From Sphingomonadales bacterium (GTDB lineage Bacteria; Pseudomonadota; Alphaproteobacteria; Sphingomonadales; Sphingomonadaceae), in assembly GCA_027488785.1 (NCBI GenBank), contig JAIYAY010000026.1, forward strand, positions 62,001 through 126,000: a stretch of DNA of 64,000 bases, given 5' to 3'. The position numbers and the translations under genes were made by a program. How positions within the stretch are numbered: the stretch's first letter is position 1; each line of letters begins with the position of its first letter. Under the pieces are notes generated by a model, which was not told where the DNA came from, made no database searches, and saw nothing but the letters and a program-made list of their open reading frames with translations. Below, one piece after another: positions 49,677-59,232 of the stretch.

Positions 49677-51908
49677 ATGATTATTCCCACCTCCCGGCCC
49701 GCCCTTACTCGTGCACTGCTTATGCCGATATTGCTCGGATGCGGTTCGTTGCCGACCATTGCTATGGCCCAAAGCGAAATATCCGCAGAAACAACGCAGC
49801 AGACCAGCGACCAAATCGGCTTTTCGGCGGCGGTAGTCGAATATGATTCGAATACCGAAGTTGTAACGGCCAAAGGCAACGTCATTGCTAATCGCGATGG
49901 ATATTCCGTACGCGCAGATAAAATTATATGGAACCGCTCAACTGGCCAAGTTGTGGCCGAAGGCAATATCCGGACGGTGGGACTAGAAGGCGAGGTCGCT
50001 TATGCCGACACAGTCGAGCTTACCGACACCCTGAAAGACGGCGTCATCAATAATATGCTTGTGGTGCTGGCAGACGAAAGTCGCTTGGCTGCTAATAGCG
50101 GTACACGCGAAAATGGTGTCTACACCCTGAACTATGCTGCTTATACCGCATGCAAGGTCGAAACCGCCGATGGCTGTCCAAAAAACCCAAGCTGGGAAGT
50201 AAAGGCCGTAAAAGTTGTTTATGATCCAGCCAAGAAACGGGTTGATTACGAGGGCGCGCGCATCGAGCTCTTTGGATTGCCGGTTGTACCGCTGCCATTT
50301 TTATCGCACCCTGTGGGTACAAAGGCTGGAAGCGGTTTTTTGGTCCCCAGCATCGGCTTTTCCCGCAACAACGGAATTGAGCTCGAACAATCTTATTATT
50401 GGCGCATGACCCAAAGTCGGGATTTAACCGGATCAGTCACTGCATTTTCCGATGCAGCACCTTTGGGTCGCGTGAATTTTAGGTCATTAGAAAAATATGG
50501 CGCGATCGACCTAGGGGCATATGGCACATATAGCGACCGCATCAGCACGAGTGACATTTCAACCTCTGTTGGGTCGAATGTGTTTCGGGGATATCTGGAA
50601 GGCGCTGGTCGTTTTCAATTTGACCCAAATTGGTCATTTTCGGCGTCTGGTCGATATGCATCCGACCGGACGTTCCTTAGGCGTTACGACATAAGCCGCG
50701 ACGACCGGCTGCGTTCGACGTTTTCGGTCGAGCGCATCGGCGGAAAAAGCTATTTTTCATTGGCGGGCTGGGCTGTGCAGACTTTGCGTACAGGCGACCC
50801 GCAAGGGCTCGCACCCATGGCGCTGCCCGAATTAGACTACCGCTTGCGCATGGATGCCCCGTTGGTTGGAGGAACTGTTCAGCTTCAAGCTAACAGCCTC
50901 GCCATCGCCCGTACGGAGGGACAAGACACGCAACGGGCATTTGCTTCGGCAAAATGGGACCGGCGGACCATTAATGCGCTGGGTCAAGAAATGACTTTTA
51001 CCATGCTTGCGCGCGGCGATGTCTACAATAGTGACGACAATGCAAGCACGCTTACCGCCATTTACCGCGGTGAAACCGGCTGGCAAACGCGCAGCATATT
51101 TGCAGCATCCGCAGATATCAAATGGCCTTTTGTAGGAAAGACCTTTGGCGGCACACAGATTTTCACGCCGCGCGTTCAGGTGGTAGCAACGCCAGCCATA
51201 AGCAATCTGAATATTCCAAACGAAGACTCGCGGGCTGTCGATCTTGAAGATAGTAATATCTTCGCGCTGAACCGGTTTCCAGGCTATGATCGGTTCGAAG
51301 ATGATTACCGCATAACCTATGGTTTCGACTGGGCCTTACGGAAGTCTAATTTTACGGCCGATGTCAATTTGGGGCAAAGCTATCGCCTGTCCAACCGTGC
51401 GTCGATCTTCCCAGACGGAACGGGACTGTCCGACGAAGCATCAGACATAGTCGGTCGTTCAGAATTTCGCTTTAAAAACATCGTTAAGTTAACACATCGC
51501 TTTCGGCTCGATAAAGACAATTTAGCCATCCGTCGCAATGAGATTGACGCCACAGTCGGCTCGCGCGGAACCTATCTCCAAGCGGGCTATCTTAAGTTAA
51601 ACCGCAATATTGGCCCTACCTTAGAAGATTTGAAGGATCGCGAAGAAATTCGGCTCGCGGGTCGTGTCCGTGTGGCGCGCTTCTGGTCGGTTTTTGGGTC
51701 GACCATCCTTGACCTTACGGATACCAAAGAAGACCCCACAATCCTGTCGGATGGTTTCGATCCAATTCGGCACAGGCTTGGCGTTTCCTACGATGACGAT
51801 TGCTTATCATTAAGCCTAACATGGCGGCGCGACTATCAGCCTGTTGGCGATTCTCAGCGCGGCAATAGCTTCTTGTTCCGTCTGGCGTTTCGCAATCTGG
51901 GTGTGTAA
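49677..51908 (+). CDS. lptD: LPS-assembly protein LptD
   Basis: A 743-residue outer membrane barrel that inserts lipopolysaccharide at the cell surface. The signal peptide ends around TIAMA-QSE. An OstA/LptA-like domain follows (VVEYDSNTEVVTAKGNVIANRDGYSVRADKI), then the long beta-barrel ending LAFRNLGV. Cysteines that may form disulfides are in TACKVETADGC (two) and SYDDDCLSLS (one), compared with two pairs in E. coli. It starts a likely lptD-surA-pdxA-rsmA operon; ATG at 49677 has no strong ribosome site. Confidence 0.95.
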   Translation: MIIPTSRPALTRALLMPILLGCGSLPTIAMAQSEISAETTQQTSDQIGFSAAVVEYDSNTEVVTAKGNVIANRDGYSVRADKIIWNRSTGQVVAEGNIRTVGLEGEVAYADTVELTDTLKDGVINNMLVVLADESRLAANSGTRENGVYTLNYAAYTACKVETADGCPKNPSWEVKAVKVVYDPAKKRVDYEGARIELFGLPVVPLPFLSHPVGTKAGSGFLVPSIGFSRNNGIELEQSYYWRMTQSRDLTGSVTAFSDAAPLGRVNFRSLEKYGAIDLGAYGTYSDRISTSDISTSVGSNVFRGYLEGAGRFQFDPNWSFSASGRYASDRTFLRRYDISRDDRLRSTFSVERIGGKSYFSLAGWAVQTLRTGDPQGLAPMALPELDYRLRMDAPLVGGTVQLQANSLAIARTEGQDTQRAFASAKWDRRTINALGQEMTFTMLARGDVYNSDDNASTLTAIYRGETGWQTRSIFAASADIKWPFVGKTFGGTQIFTPRVQVVATPAISNLNIPNEDSRAVDLEDSNIFALNRFPGYDRFEDDYRITYGFDWALRKSNFTADVNLGQSYRLSNRASIFPDGTGLSDEASDIVGRSEFRFKNIVKLTHRFRLDKDNLAIRRNEIDATVGSRGTYLQAGYLKLNRNIGPTLEDLKDREEIRLAGRVRVARFWSVFGSTILDLTDTKEDPTILSDGFDPIRHRLGVSYDDDCLSLSLTWRRDYQPVGDSQRGNSFLFRLAFRNLGV

Positions 51909-52014
51909 GACGTCATTCATTAATATTCAGACGGCATTGTGGCCACTCATCTGCTGTTCAGCAAGCGTTGGCTACCGAACCGTCCGAAAATGATACTGTA
52001 TTGGATCAATATAA

Positions 52015-53355
52015 ATGAATTTTTATAAGCGCTTGTCCCTCGCTGCCGTACTCGTTTCCGCTACGGCTCTGACACCGCTCATTGCCCAAACGGACCCTGA
52101 TAATGGCACAACTGCGGCCAATTTGGATATACCCGAAGGACAACAATTGTTCGGCAAAAACGACCCCAATGTGCGTCGTGCAACAGCGCAGGTGAATGGT
52201 GAAATCATCACCGGTACGGACATTGATCACCGCCTTGCGCTTATCGTAGCGGCGAACGACAACAAATTACCGCCAGAGGAACTCGCCCGTTTTCGCGCGC
52301 AAATCTTGACGAATTTGATCGATGAAACGCTGCAAATTCAAGAGGCTGCCGCCAATGAAATCGAAGTCACTGACGCCGAAGTAAACCAGTATTTCGACCG
52401 TGTAGCGCAACAAAACTTCAACCGTCCTGCAAGTGAAGTCGAAAAATATCTGGTTTCCATTGGTGCGTCGGTCGCAACACTCAAGCGTCAAATTAAAGGC
52501 GAACTTTCGTGGAGCCGACTGCTTTCGCGCAATGTGCGTCCATCTGCGAATGTAAGCGACGATGAAGTGAACGCGATCATTGAGCGCATTAAGGCAACGA
52601 AGGGTACGACGGAATATCGTTTGGGAGAAATTTATCTGGCGGCGACGCCGGAGACGTTGCCAGCAGTGCAGGAAAACGCACGAAAAATAATCGAACAATT
52701 GCGCCAAGGCGGTAACTTTGTCGCTTACGCCCGTCAGTTTTCTGAAGCCTCCACCGCCTCGGTAGGCGGGGACCTCGGTTGGTTGTCGCTCGCGCAATTA
52801 CCACAGTCGTTGGCCACAGCCGCCGCCGGCATGAACAGTAACCAGATACAAGCGGTGGCGTCACCCGGCGGTATCTCTATCCTGTTACTCATCGACAAAC
52901 GGCAAGTTGCGACGTCTGATCCGCGAGACTCGGTGTTAAGTTTGAAACAAATTGCTATCAATTTCCCTAAGGGCACATCTGAAGCGCAGGTGACGCCATT
53001 GGTGAAGCGATTCAGTGAAGAAACCCAGAAAATCACAGGGTGCGGTGTCGCGGACGAGATGGCCAGTAAACTAGGCGCCGATGTCGTTAATCGCGACGGT
53101 ATCAAGATCCGCGACTTACCCGCTCCCTTGCAGCAGGTCATGCTTGATTTGCAGGTGGGCCAGTCGACGCCGCCTTATGGCTCTTTGGAAGATGGAGTTC
53201 GCGTATTCGTTCTATGCGGTCGTGACGCACCTCAAGAGGCCGCATCCGAGAGTTTTGACGAAATCATGTCGCGATTGGAAGAAGAGCGCGTGAACAAGCG
53301 CGCCCGCATCTACCTGCGCGATTTGCGCCGCGATGCTGTAATCGAATATAACTGA
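52015..53355 (+). CDS. surA: Peptidyl-prolyl isomerase / OMP chaperone SurA
   Basis: A 446-residue periplasmic chaperone. The signal peptide (MNFYKRLSLAAVLVSATALTPLIA) leads to a SurA N domain (ITGTDIDHRLALIVAANDNKLPPEELARFRAQILTNLIDE) and a parvulin domain recognisable by EYRLGEIYLAATPET, FVAYARQFSEASTASVGGDLGWL and PGGISILLLIDKR. A second parvulin-like region near 330-420 is degenerate. It helps LptD and other barrel proteins fold. The TGA overlaps the ATG of pdxA. Confidence 0.94.
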   Translation: MNFYKRLSLAAVLVSATALTPLIAQTDPDNGTTAANLDIPEGQQLFGKNDPNVRRATAQVNGEIITGTDIDHRLALIVAANDNKLPPEELARFRAQILTNLIDETLQIQEAAANEIEVTDAEVNQYFDRVAQQNFNRPASEVEKYLVSIGASVATLKRQIKGELSWSRLLSRNVRPSANVSDDEVNAIIERIKATKGTTEYRLGEIYLAATPETLPAVQENARKIIEQLRQGGNFVAYARQFSEASTASVGGDLGWLSLAQLPQSLATAAAGMNSNQIQAVASPGGISILLLIDKRQVATSDPRDSVLSLKQIAINFPKGTSEAQVTPLVKRFSEETQKITGCGVADEMASKLGADVVNRDGIKIRDLPAPLQQVMLDLQVGQSTPPYGSLEDGVRVFVLCGRDAPQEAASESFDEIMSRLEEERVNKRARIYLRDLRRDAVIEYN

Positions 53356-54371
53356 TGCCATTCGGGCGACTGGAACTGCCGCTGGCCGTTTCGGTCGGCG
53401 ACCCGGCTGGCATAGGGCCGGAGATTATCGGAAAAGCATGGGAAGCCCGCCACGCCACTGGCTTAGCGCCTTTCTTTGCTATTGGAGACATTGGAAGTTT
53501 CGCACCACACTGGGATGGCCCAGTTGTCCGCATTGAAGATCCCGCCGATACTTTTAAGCATTTTGATAGTGCCCTACCGGTCATTCAATTGCATAACTGC
53601 CTATCGGTTGTCCCAGGCCGCCCCGACCTTGATGGCGCGCATTGTGCCTATCAGGCGTTGGAGATGGCGATTGGATTTGCTCGAGCGGGCAGCGCTGCCG
53701 CTTTGGTCACTGGCCCCGTTTCAAAATCGCAGCTTTATGCCGTTGGGTTTACGCACCCCGGGCAGACGGAATTTATTGCCGAGCGCTGCGGTGTAGCCAA
53801 GAATAATGCGGTGATGATGCTCGCTGGCCCGGACTTACGCGTAGTCCCAATGACGGTCCATATCCCACTGGCCGATGTCGCTGCAAAACTCGACTCTAGG
53901 CTGATCCGCCAACGCCTGCGCGCCACGGCCAAGGGTTTGCAGCGCAATTTTGGTATCGAAAATCCACGACTCGCTGTCGCAGGTTTCAATCCCCATGCCG
54001 GAGAAGCGGGGAATATGGGCCGTGAAGAGCTAGAAATATTTGAGCCAGCTATTGCGCAGGTCCGGAGCGAAGGATTCAATATCATTGGGCCGTTGCCCGC
54101 TGACACGATGTTTCATGCCGAGGCGCGTGCGCAATATGACGCCGCTTTATGTGCCTATCATGATCAAGCACTTATCCCGCTAAAAACACTCTATTTCCAT
54201 GATGCAGTCAACATAACCCTTGGGTTGCCTGTCGTCCGGACATCACCAGACCATGGTACCGCTTTCGATATAGCTGGCCAGAACAAAGCTCTGCCATATT
54301 CCATGATCGCAGCCATCAAAATGGCGGAGTCAGCCGCATTGCACCGTCTTGCCGCCGCCGATGGTGGTTGA
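53355..54371 (+). CDS. pdxA: 4-hydroxythreonine-4-phosphate dehydrogenase
   Basis: A 338-residue PdxA of the pyridoxal phosphate pathway. Blocks include LAVSVGDPAGIGPEI, the metal-binding HPGQTEFIAERCG, VTGPVSKS and the C-terminal YHDQALIPLKTLYFHDAVNITLGLPVVRTSPDHGTAFDIA, in which the His/Asp residues bind zinc and substrate. It sits between surA (TGATG overlap) and rsmA, the same gene order as in E. coli. Confidence 0.96.
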   Translation: MPFGRLELPLAVSVGDPAGIGPEIIGKAWEARHATGLAPFFAIGDIGSFAPHWDGPVVRIEDPADTFKHFDSALPVIQLHNCLSVVPGRPDLDGAHCAYQALEMAIGFARAGSAAALVTGPVSKSQLYAVGFTHPGQTEFIAERCGVAKNNAVMMLAGPDLRVVPMTVHIPLADVAAKLDSRLIRQRLRATAKGLQRNFGIENPRLAVAGFNPHAGEAGNMGREELEIFEPAIAQVRSEGFNIIGPLPADTMFHAEARAQYDAALCAYHDQALIPLKTLYFHDAVNITLGLPVVRTSPDHGTAFDIAGQNKALPYSMIAAIKMAESAALHRLAAADGG

Positions 54372-55192
54372 TGACGGTTTCGCTGCCTCCACTTAGGGAT
54401 GTTATTGCCCGCCATGGACTGTCCGCCAGCAAGGCGCTTGGCCAAAACTTCCTTTTTGATGAGAAGCTGCTTGATCGTATCGCGGCCATCCCTGGCCCAT
54501 TGGCCGGCGAGCATGTGTATGAAGTAGGCCCAGGGCCTGGTGGTCTCACACGGGCGCTTTTGCGCGCTGGCGCACATGTTGTTGCCGTAGAGCGCGACCA
54601 CCGATGCTTACCCGCGCTCGCTGAACTGGCGGAGGCTTTTCCAGGACAATTGCGCGTTATTGAAGGTGATGCCCTTAAAATCGATCCTTTTTCCGAGATC
54701 GGCGCGCCATTTCACATCGTTTCTAACTTACCCTATAATGTGGGTACGGCCCTGGCCGTTGGTTGGCTTGGGGGCAATGCATGGCCACCAACGTGGAAAA
54801 GCATGACACTCATGTTCCAGCGCGAAGTTGCCGATCGCATTGTGTCCGCACCCGGCACTGGCGCATTTGGACGCCTGGCCATATTGGCACAGTGGCGGTC
54901 CAACGCTTCGATTGCGATGCCAGTCCATCGCTCCGCCTTTACTCCGCCGCCAAAGGTTATGTCCGCCGTAGTGCACCTTACGCCCAAGGAAGCCGCAAAT
55001 GGGGTCAAAATGTCCGTGTTGGAAAATCTGACTGGCGCAGCCTTCGGCCAGCGGCGCAAAATGCTCCGGCAAAGCCTGAAAAGCGTTCCTGGCGCTTTGG
55101 AGGCACTCCATAAAGCCGGCATTGCCGAAGATCGCCGCCCTGAAACCGTTAGCATAGCCGAATGGTGTGCGCTCGCGCGGGAAGTTGGATAA
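54371..55192 (+). CDS. rsmA: 16S rRNA adenine dimethyltransferase (KsgA)
   Basis: A 273-residue SAM-dependent enzyme that dimethylates two adenines in the 3' hairpin of 16S rRNA. The opening SKALGQNFLFDEKLLDRIA, SAM motif YEVGPGPGGLTRAL and catalytic SNLPYNVGTALAVGWL are diagnostic. The ATG at 54371 forms TGATG with the pdxA stop; a TTG one codon earlier is also possible. It ends the lptD-surA-pdxA-rsmA run. Confidence 0.96.
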   Translation: MTVSLPPLRDVIARHGLSASKALGQNFLFDEKLLDRIAAIPGPLAGEHVYEVGPGPGGLTRALLRAGAHVVAVERDHRCLPALAELAEAFPGQLRVIEGDALKIDPFSEIGAPFHIVSNLPYNVGTALAVGWLGGNAWPPTWKSMTLMFQREVADRIVSAPGTGAFGRLAILAQWRSNASIAMPVHRSAFTPPPKVMSAVVHLTPKEAANGVKMSVLENLTGAAFGQRRKMLRQSLKSVPGALEALHKAGIAEDRRPETVSIAEWCALAREVG

Positions 55193-55243
55193 ACCCATAT
55201 GCTAGGGGTGGTCCTTTTATGCGACCAAAGCTAATACCATGAC

Positions 55244-56452
55244 ATGCATACGCTAACCGCCAGCGAACGTCAGGTTCTTGAAACAATTCAACAGCAGTCG
55301 ATGCTGGACCAGGTGCTCAGCTGGTCAGCAGTAAATAGCGGCTCAGGCAATCTCGATGGCTTGGCCGAGACTTCGAAAATGCTGGCAGAGGCGTTTTCGA
55401 TTCTTCCCGGCGAAGTTACTTTGGTTGAACCCGAACCGGTCGACCGCGTGCTGAGCGATGGATCCATCAAAACGGTCGCGCATGGGCAACATCTTTTGGT
55501 CACCGTGCGCGCAGATGCACCAACACAATTGTTGTTTACGGGTCACATGGACACAGTTTTTCCTGCGGACCATGAATTTCAGAAGCTGCGCTGGTTGGAG
55601 GACGGGGTACTCAATGGCCCCGGTGTTGCGGACATGAAAGGCGGCATATCCGTCATGCTCGCGGCATTACGCGCGGCGGAACTTTCGGGAAGCCTCGCGC
55701 GCACCGGCTATCAAATTCTTATCAACAGCGATGAAGAGGTCGGCTCACCGTCCTCTGCGAAACTCATTGCCAAGCTGGCGCAAAACAAGTTGGCCGCGTT
55801 GACCTATGAACCTGCACTGCCCGATGGCACACTTGCTGGTGCACGTGGCGGGAGTGGCAATTTCTCAGTCATTATTTCAGGCTTGTCAGCGCATGCGGGC
55901 CGAAACCCCGATGACGGTCGCAATGCCGTTTTGGCTGCCGCCGACCTAGCGCTGCGGCTAAAGCGGCTTTCGCACGACGGCCTCTCGGTGAACCCTGCCA
56001 AAATCGACGGGGGCGGGCCTAATAATGTTGTCCCCGATCACGCAATATTGCGAGTGAACTTCCGGCCTCGTACGCCAGAAATTGAAACACAAACCGAAGC
56101 AGATTTGCATCGCATCATCGCCGACATCGAACGCGAACATGATGTACGCGCCCATCTACATGGTAGTTTTGGCCGCCCGCCAAAGCCTATTGACGAAGAC
56201 GCCGCCAAGCTATTTGGCCTCGTTAAACAATGTGGCGCCGATCTCGGCCTATCCATCGCCTGGCGCTCCAGCGGCGGTGTGTGCGATGGCAATAACATCG
56301 CGGCGTGCGGCGTCCCAGTGGTCGACACGATGGGCGTCCGCGGAGGCAACATTCACAGCAAGGATGAATTCCTGATCGTCGAAAGCTTGACCGAGCGCGC
56401 GCAACTATCCGCACTGACCATCATGCGTTTAACCGAAAAAGGTGCTTTATGA
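55244..56452 (+). CDS. M20-family zinc hydrolase next to astA/astB
   Basis: A 402-residue metallopeptidase of the ArgE/DapE/carboxypeptidase G2 type. The zinc site is visible in LLFTGHMDTVF, GPGVADMKGG and INSDEEVGS (catalytic Glu pair), with the dimerisation/substrate block GLSAHAGRNPDDGRNA and the last His in GGNIHSKDEF. Its stop overlaps the start of astA (ATGA), so it belongs to the same arginine unit. By family it could remove an acyl group from an amino acid; succinyl-ornithine or succinyl-glutamate are tempting substrates given the neighbours. That is inference. Confidence 0.85.
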   Translation: MHTLTASERQVLETIQQQSMLDQVLSWSAVNSGSGNLDGLAETSKMLAEAFSILPGEVTLVEPEPVDRVLSDGSIKTVAHGQHLLVTVRADAPTQLLFTGHMDTVFPADHEFQKLRWLEDGVLNGPGVADMKGGISVMLAALRAAELSGSLARTGYQILINSDEEVGSPSSAKLIAKLAQNKLAALTYEPALPDGTLAGARGGSGNFSVIISGLSAHAGRNPDDGRNAVLAAADLALRLKRLSHDGLSVNPAKIDGGGPNNVVPDHAILRVNFRPRTPEIETQTEADLHRIIADIEREHDVRAHLHGSFGRPPKPIDEDAAKLFGLVKQCGADLGLSIAWRSSGGVCDGNNIAACGVPVVDTMGVRGGNIHSKDEFLIVESLTERAQLSALTIMRLTEKGAL

Positions 56453-57480
56453 CTTTTCTCATTCGTCCGGCGAATATGGGCGATTTTCAACCGATTTACG
56501 AAATGGCGAAACGCACCGGCGGTGGTTTCACGAACTTGCCACCGGACAAAAAAGCTTTGTCCGCAAAGCTAGAACGATCTGCTGCTGGATTTGACCGCGT
56601 GGGGGATGATGTTGCCGACGATCTTTATGTTTTCGTATTGCAGAATAGCTTGACCGGCGAAGTTCGCGGCACCTGCCAGATCTTCGGAAATGTTGGCCAG
56701 AAATGGCCGTTTTACAGCTATCGCATTGGCGCATTGACGCAGCATAGCGTGGAACTGGAACGCACCTTCCGTGCGGACATTCTCAACCTCTCTACTGATC
56801 TCGAGGGCGCGACAGAAGTCGGCGGTTTGTTTCTGCACCCCGGCGAACGCGCTGGCGGGCTTGGCATGTTGATTGCGCGCAGCCGTTATCTTTTCATTCG
56901 TAACCACCGCCAACGGTTCGCGGATAGAACTATTGCCGAATTGCGCGGCGTGATCGATGAGGCGGGCGGCTCTCCTTTTTGGGACGGCGTCGCCGGACGC
57001 TTTTTTGGGATGAGCTTTCAGGAAGCTGACGAATTCAACGCGAAATTCGGTAACCAATTCATCGCCGATCTCATGCCCAAGCACCCAGTCTATATCGCCA
57101 TGCTTCAGGAAAGTGCCAAGACTGTTATTGGCGTACCGCATCCTTCTGGCCGCGCGGCCATGCGTATGCTAGAGAATGAAGGATTCGCTTGGGAAAATTA
57201 CATCGACATTTTTGACGGCGGCCCCACCATGACCGCCCGCACTGATCATATCCGCAGCATCCGTGAGGCAAAGGACGTCACGATAACGGAGATAAGCAAT
57301 TTCGTAGGCGAACAGAAGAGCGACCAGAAAAAGTTGCTCACGCTCGGCCGCTTGCAAGCATTTAAGGCAGCTTATGGCTGGATCGATGATCGCGGCGATG
57401 ACGTCATTATCGATGCAGGATGTGCGCGGGCGCTGAATATTTCGGTTGGCGATCAGGTGACATATGTGGAGCGGTCTTAA
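56449..57480 (+). CDS. astA: Arginine N-succinyltransferase
   Basis: A 343-residue GNAT-like enzyme that transfers succinate from succinyl-CoA to arginine, the first step of the AST pathway. The start FLIRPANMGDFQPIYEMAKRTGGGFTNLPP is diagnostic, as are ETLDR-like ELERTFRADILNLSTDLEGATEVGGLFLHPGERAGGLG and FWDGVAGRFFGMSFQEAD. It overlaps the M20 hydrolase gene by four bases and the astB gene by one. Confidence 0.95.
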   Translation: MTFLIRPANMGDFQPIYEMAKRTGGGFTNLPPDKKALSAKLERSAAGFDRVGDDVADDLYVFVLQNSLTGEVRGTCQIFGNVGQKWPFYSYRIGALTQHSVELERTFRADILNLSTDLEGATEVGGLFLHPGERAGGLGMLIARSRYLFIRNHRQRFADRTIAELRGVIDEAGGSPFWDGVAGRFFGMSFQEADEFNAKFGNQFIADLMPKHPVYIAMLQESAKTVIGVPHPSGRAAMRMLENEGFAWENYIDIFDGGPTMTARTDHIRSIREAKDVTITEISNFVGEQKSDQKKLLTLGRLQAFKAAYGWIDDRGDDVIIDAGCARALNISVGDQVTYVERS

Positions 57481-58733
57481 TGGCCTTGGTCGAAATTAAT
57501 TTTGACGGAATCATAGGGCCAAGCCATAATTATGCCGGACTTAGCCTTGGTAATTTAGCATCGTCAAACAACGCTGGCGCAGCATCTTACCCTAAAGCTG
57601 CGGCCTTGCAGGGCATCGAAAAGATGCGCGCCAATATTGGTCTTGGGTTGGCGCAGGGTTTCTTCATGCCGCTCAATCGACCGAACCATGATTGGCTCAG
57701 CGGGCTTGCGACCGATATGCAATCGGCAGAGCCGCATATTCGCGCTGCCGCCTTTTCCGCTTCGTCCATGTGGGCGGCAAACGCAGCTACTGTCTCGCCT
57801 GCACCGGACACAGCCGATGGCAAATGCCATTTGTCAGCGGCAAATTTGCTCACAATGGCCCACCGGAGCCATGAGTGGACAGGGACACTGGCGCAATTGC
57901 AATTGGCCTTCGCGAACGAAAGGCATTTTGCGGTGCATGCCCCCGTGCCAGGGCCATTTGGCGACGAAGGCGCAGCCAATTTCATGCGGTTATGCGCGTC
58001 ACATGATGCAGCGGGTGTCGAAATATTTGTCTATGGCAAAACCGGCGGTCCCTTCCCTGCGCGGCAGCATATTGAGGCGTCAAAGGCCATCGCACGCGCG
58101 CACCGGCTTGACCCATCCAAAATTTTGTTCGTGCAGCAATCCGAGGTCGCCATTGCCGCTGGGGCATTTCACAATGATGTTGTCGCGGTGGCAAATGAGC
58201 GCGTTCTTTTGACGCATGAACAGGCATTTGAGCACCCAGAGCAGTTCTACAGCGATATTAAACGGCTTATGCCTGAGGCAGAGATCATCATCGTTCCGTC
58301 GGGCCGCGTGAGCCTTGCAGACGCCATTCAAAGCTATTTATTCAACGCACAATTGGTCACCCTGCCGGATGGCGGCATGGCGCTTATTTTGCCCAACGAA
58401 GCGCAAGAAAATGCCAAGGTTTGGGGCTGGCTGACTGAGATGGTGGAGGGCAATGGCCCCATCCGCAGGCTGGTGCCCGTGAACGTGCGTCAGTCCATGG
58501 CAAATGGTGGTGGCCCGGCCTGCCTACGCTTGCGTGTTGTTGCTGACCCTGCAACCGTTGACCAGCGCTTCATGGCCGACCCTACAAAGCTGGATACCAT
58601 CGCGAAAGTTGTGGCCGCGCATTGGCCGGAAACTATTACACCGGAACAGCTTAGTGACCCCGATTTACTGGATAAAGTCCGGTTAGCGCGCTTGGCGCTG
58701 CTGGAGGCCACCGATCTCATTGCGCTCGCCTGA
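57480..58733 (+). CDS. astB: N-succinylarginine dihydrolase
   Basis: A 417-residue enzyme of the guanidino-modifying superfamily that turns N2-succinylarginine into N2-succinylornithine, ammonia and CO2. The N-terminus MALVEINFDGIIGPSHNYAGLSLGN is the family signature; the catalytic His/Glu region lies near HNDVVAVANERVLLTHEQAF and the Cys in MANGGGPACLRLRVV. The ATG at 57480 (TAATG with astA) gives this N-terminus. No astC, astD or astE lies in the window. Confidence 0.95.
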   Translation: MALVEINFDGIIGPSHNYAGLSLGNLASSNNAGAASYPKAAALQGIEKMRANIGLGLAQGFFMPLNRPNHDWLSGLATDMQSAEPHIRAAAFSASSMWAANAATVSPAPDTADGKCHLSAANLLTMAHRSHEWTGTLAQLQLAFANERHFAVHAPVPGPFGDEGAANFMRLCASHDAAGVEIFVYGKTGGPFPARQHIEASKAIARAHRLDPSKILFVQQSEVAIAAGAFHNDVVAVANERVLLTHEQAFEHPEQFYSDIKRLMPEAEIIIVPSGRVSLADAIQSYLFNAQLVTLPDGGMALILPNEAQENAKVWGWLTEMVEGNGPIRRLVPVNVRQSMANGGGPACLRLRVVADPATVDQRFMADPTKLDTIAKVVAAHWPETITPEQLSDPDLLDKVRLARLALLEATDLIALA

Positions 58734-58844
58734 CAGCTCACATTTTAAAATCGCACAGCGCTTGGATTATGGGCGATAAAGCATTGCTATCCTTGGTATT
58801 GCTGGACAATTAGGCGGCTTTTGTAGCCCGGCACTCGTAGTTTG

Positions 58845-59190
58845 AAAAGGTCCCGGATTCTGTTGCCCGGCTCCGGGGGGCCGCTGTAACCTTTCTGTTG
58901 CCCGGCCGGTTCGGCCGCGTTCTTTTAGTGTAAGTTCAGACCGTGAGGCCCAAAATTACGCTGCGAGAGCAAGTGCTTCGTTATCGTTTGCACCTATTGG
59001 TTATGAACCATTTCACGGCTTATTCATGCCGGGCAAAAACAATGCTTTTCAACGCACGTCGATCCTAGTTCAGCCCCTCCAAGACCTCTGCCAAACAGAG
59101 ATTTTGGTGGAGCTGCCGGGTACCGCCCCCGGGTCCGCTGCATCTATTGCACATCGCAATTTATCACCATAGCCGGGCGAACCCGGCACC
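58845..59190 (-). ncRNA. ssrA: tmRNA, two-piece (circularly permuted)
   Basis: On the minus strand the acceptor piece comes first (about 59190-59105), with the hairpin CCGGGTTCGCCCGG and a T-arm ending CGGTACCCGGCAGCTCCACCA. An intervening loop follows (59104-59078), then the coding piece beginning GGGGCTGAACTAGGATCGACG (59077). GGGGCTG pairs with CAGCTCC of the acceptor piece. The tag frame (58992-58957) reads GCA AAC GAT AAC GAA GCA CTT GCT CTC GCA GCG TAA, i.e. ANDNEALALAA. GC-rich pseudoknot sequence fills the rest. The 3' end is only approximate. Bases 58734-58844 show no gene. Confidence 0.93.
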
Positions 59191-59194
59191 GACC

Positions 59195-59222
59195 TATATA
59201 GGCGATTTTTCGTGAATGGGAA
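59195..59222 (-). promoter_or_regulatory. Putative ssrA promoter
   Basis: On the minus strand TTCCCA (59222-59217) and TATATA (59200-59195) are separated by 16 bases, a fair sigma70-like promoter that would start transcription near 59188, right at the acceptor piece of the tmRNA. It lies between the ferredoxin stop and ssrA. Confidence 0.55.
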
Positions 59223-59232
59223 GTGAAGGCGA

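Noticed and set aside
58734-58844. Possible second RNA or terminator after ssrA
   Set aside because: Only a weak GGCT/AGCC hairpin is visible and no T-run; nothing can be supported.
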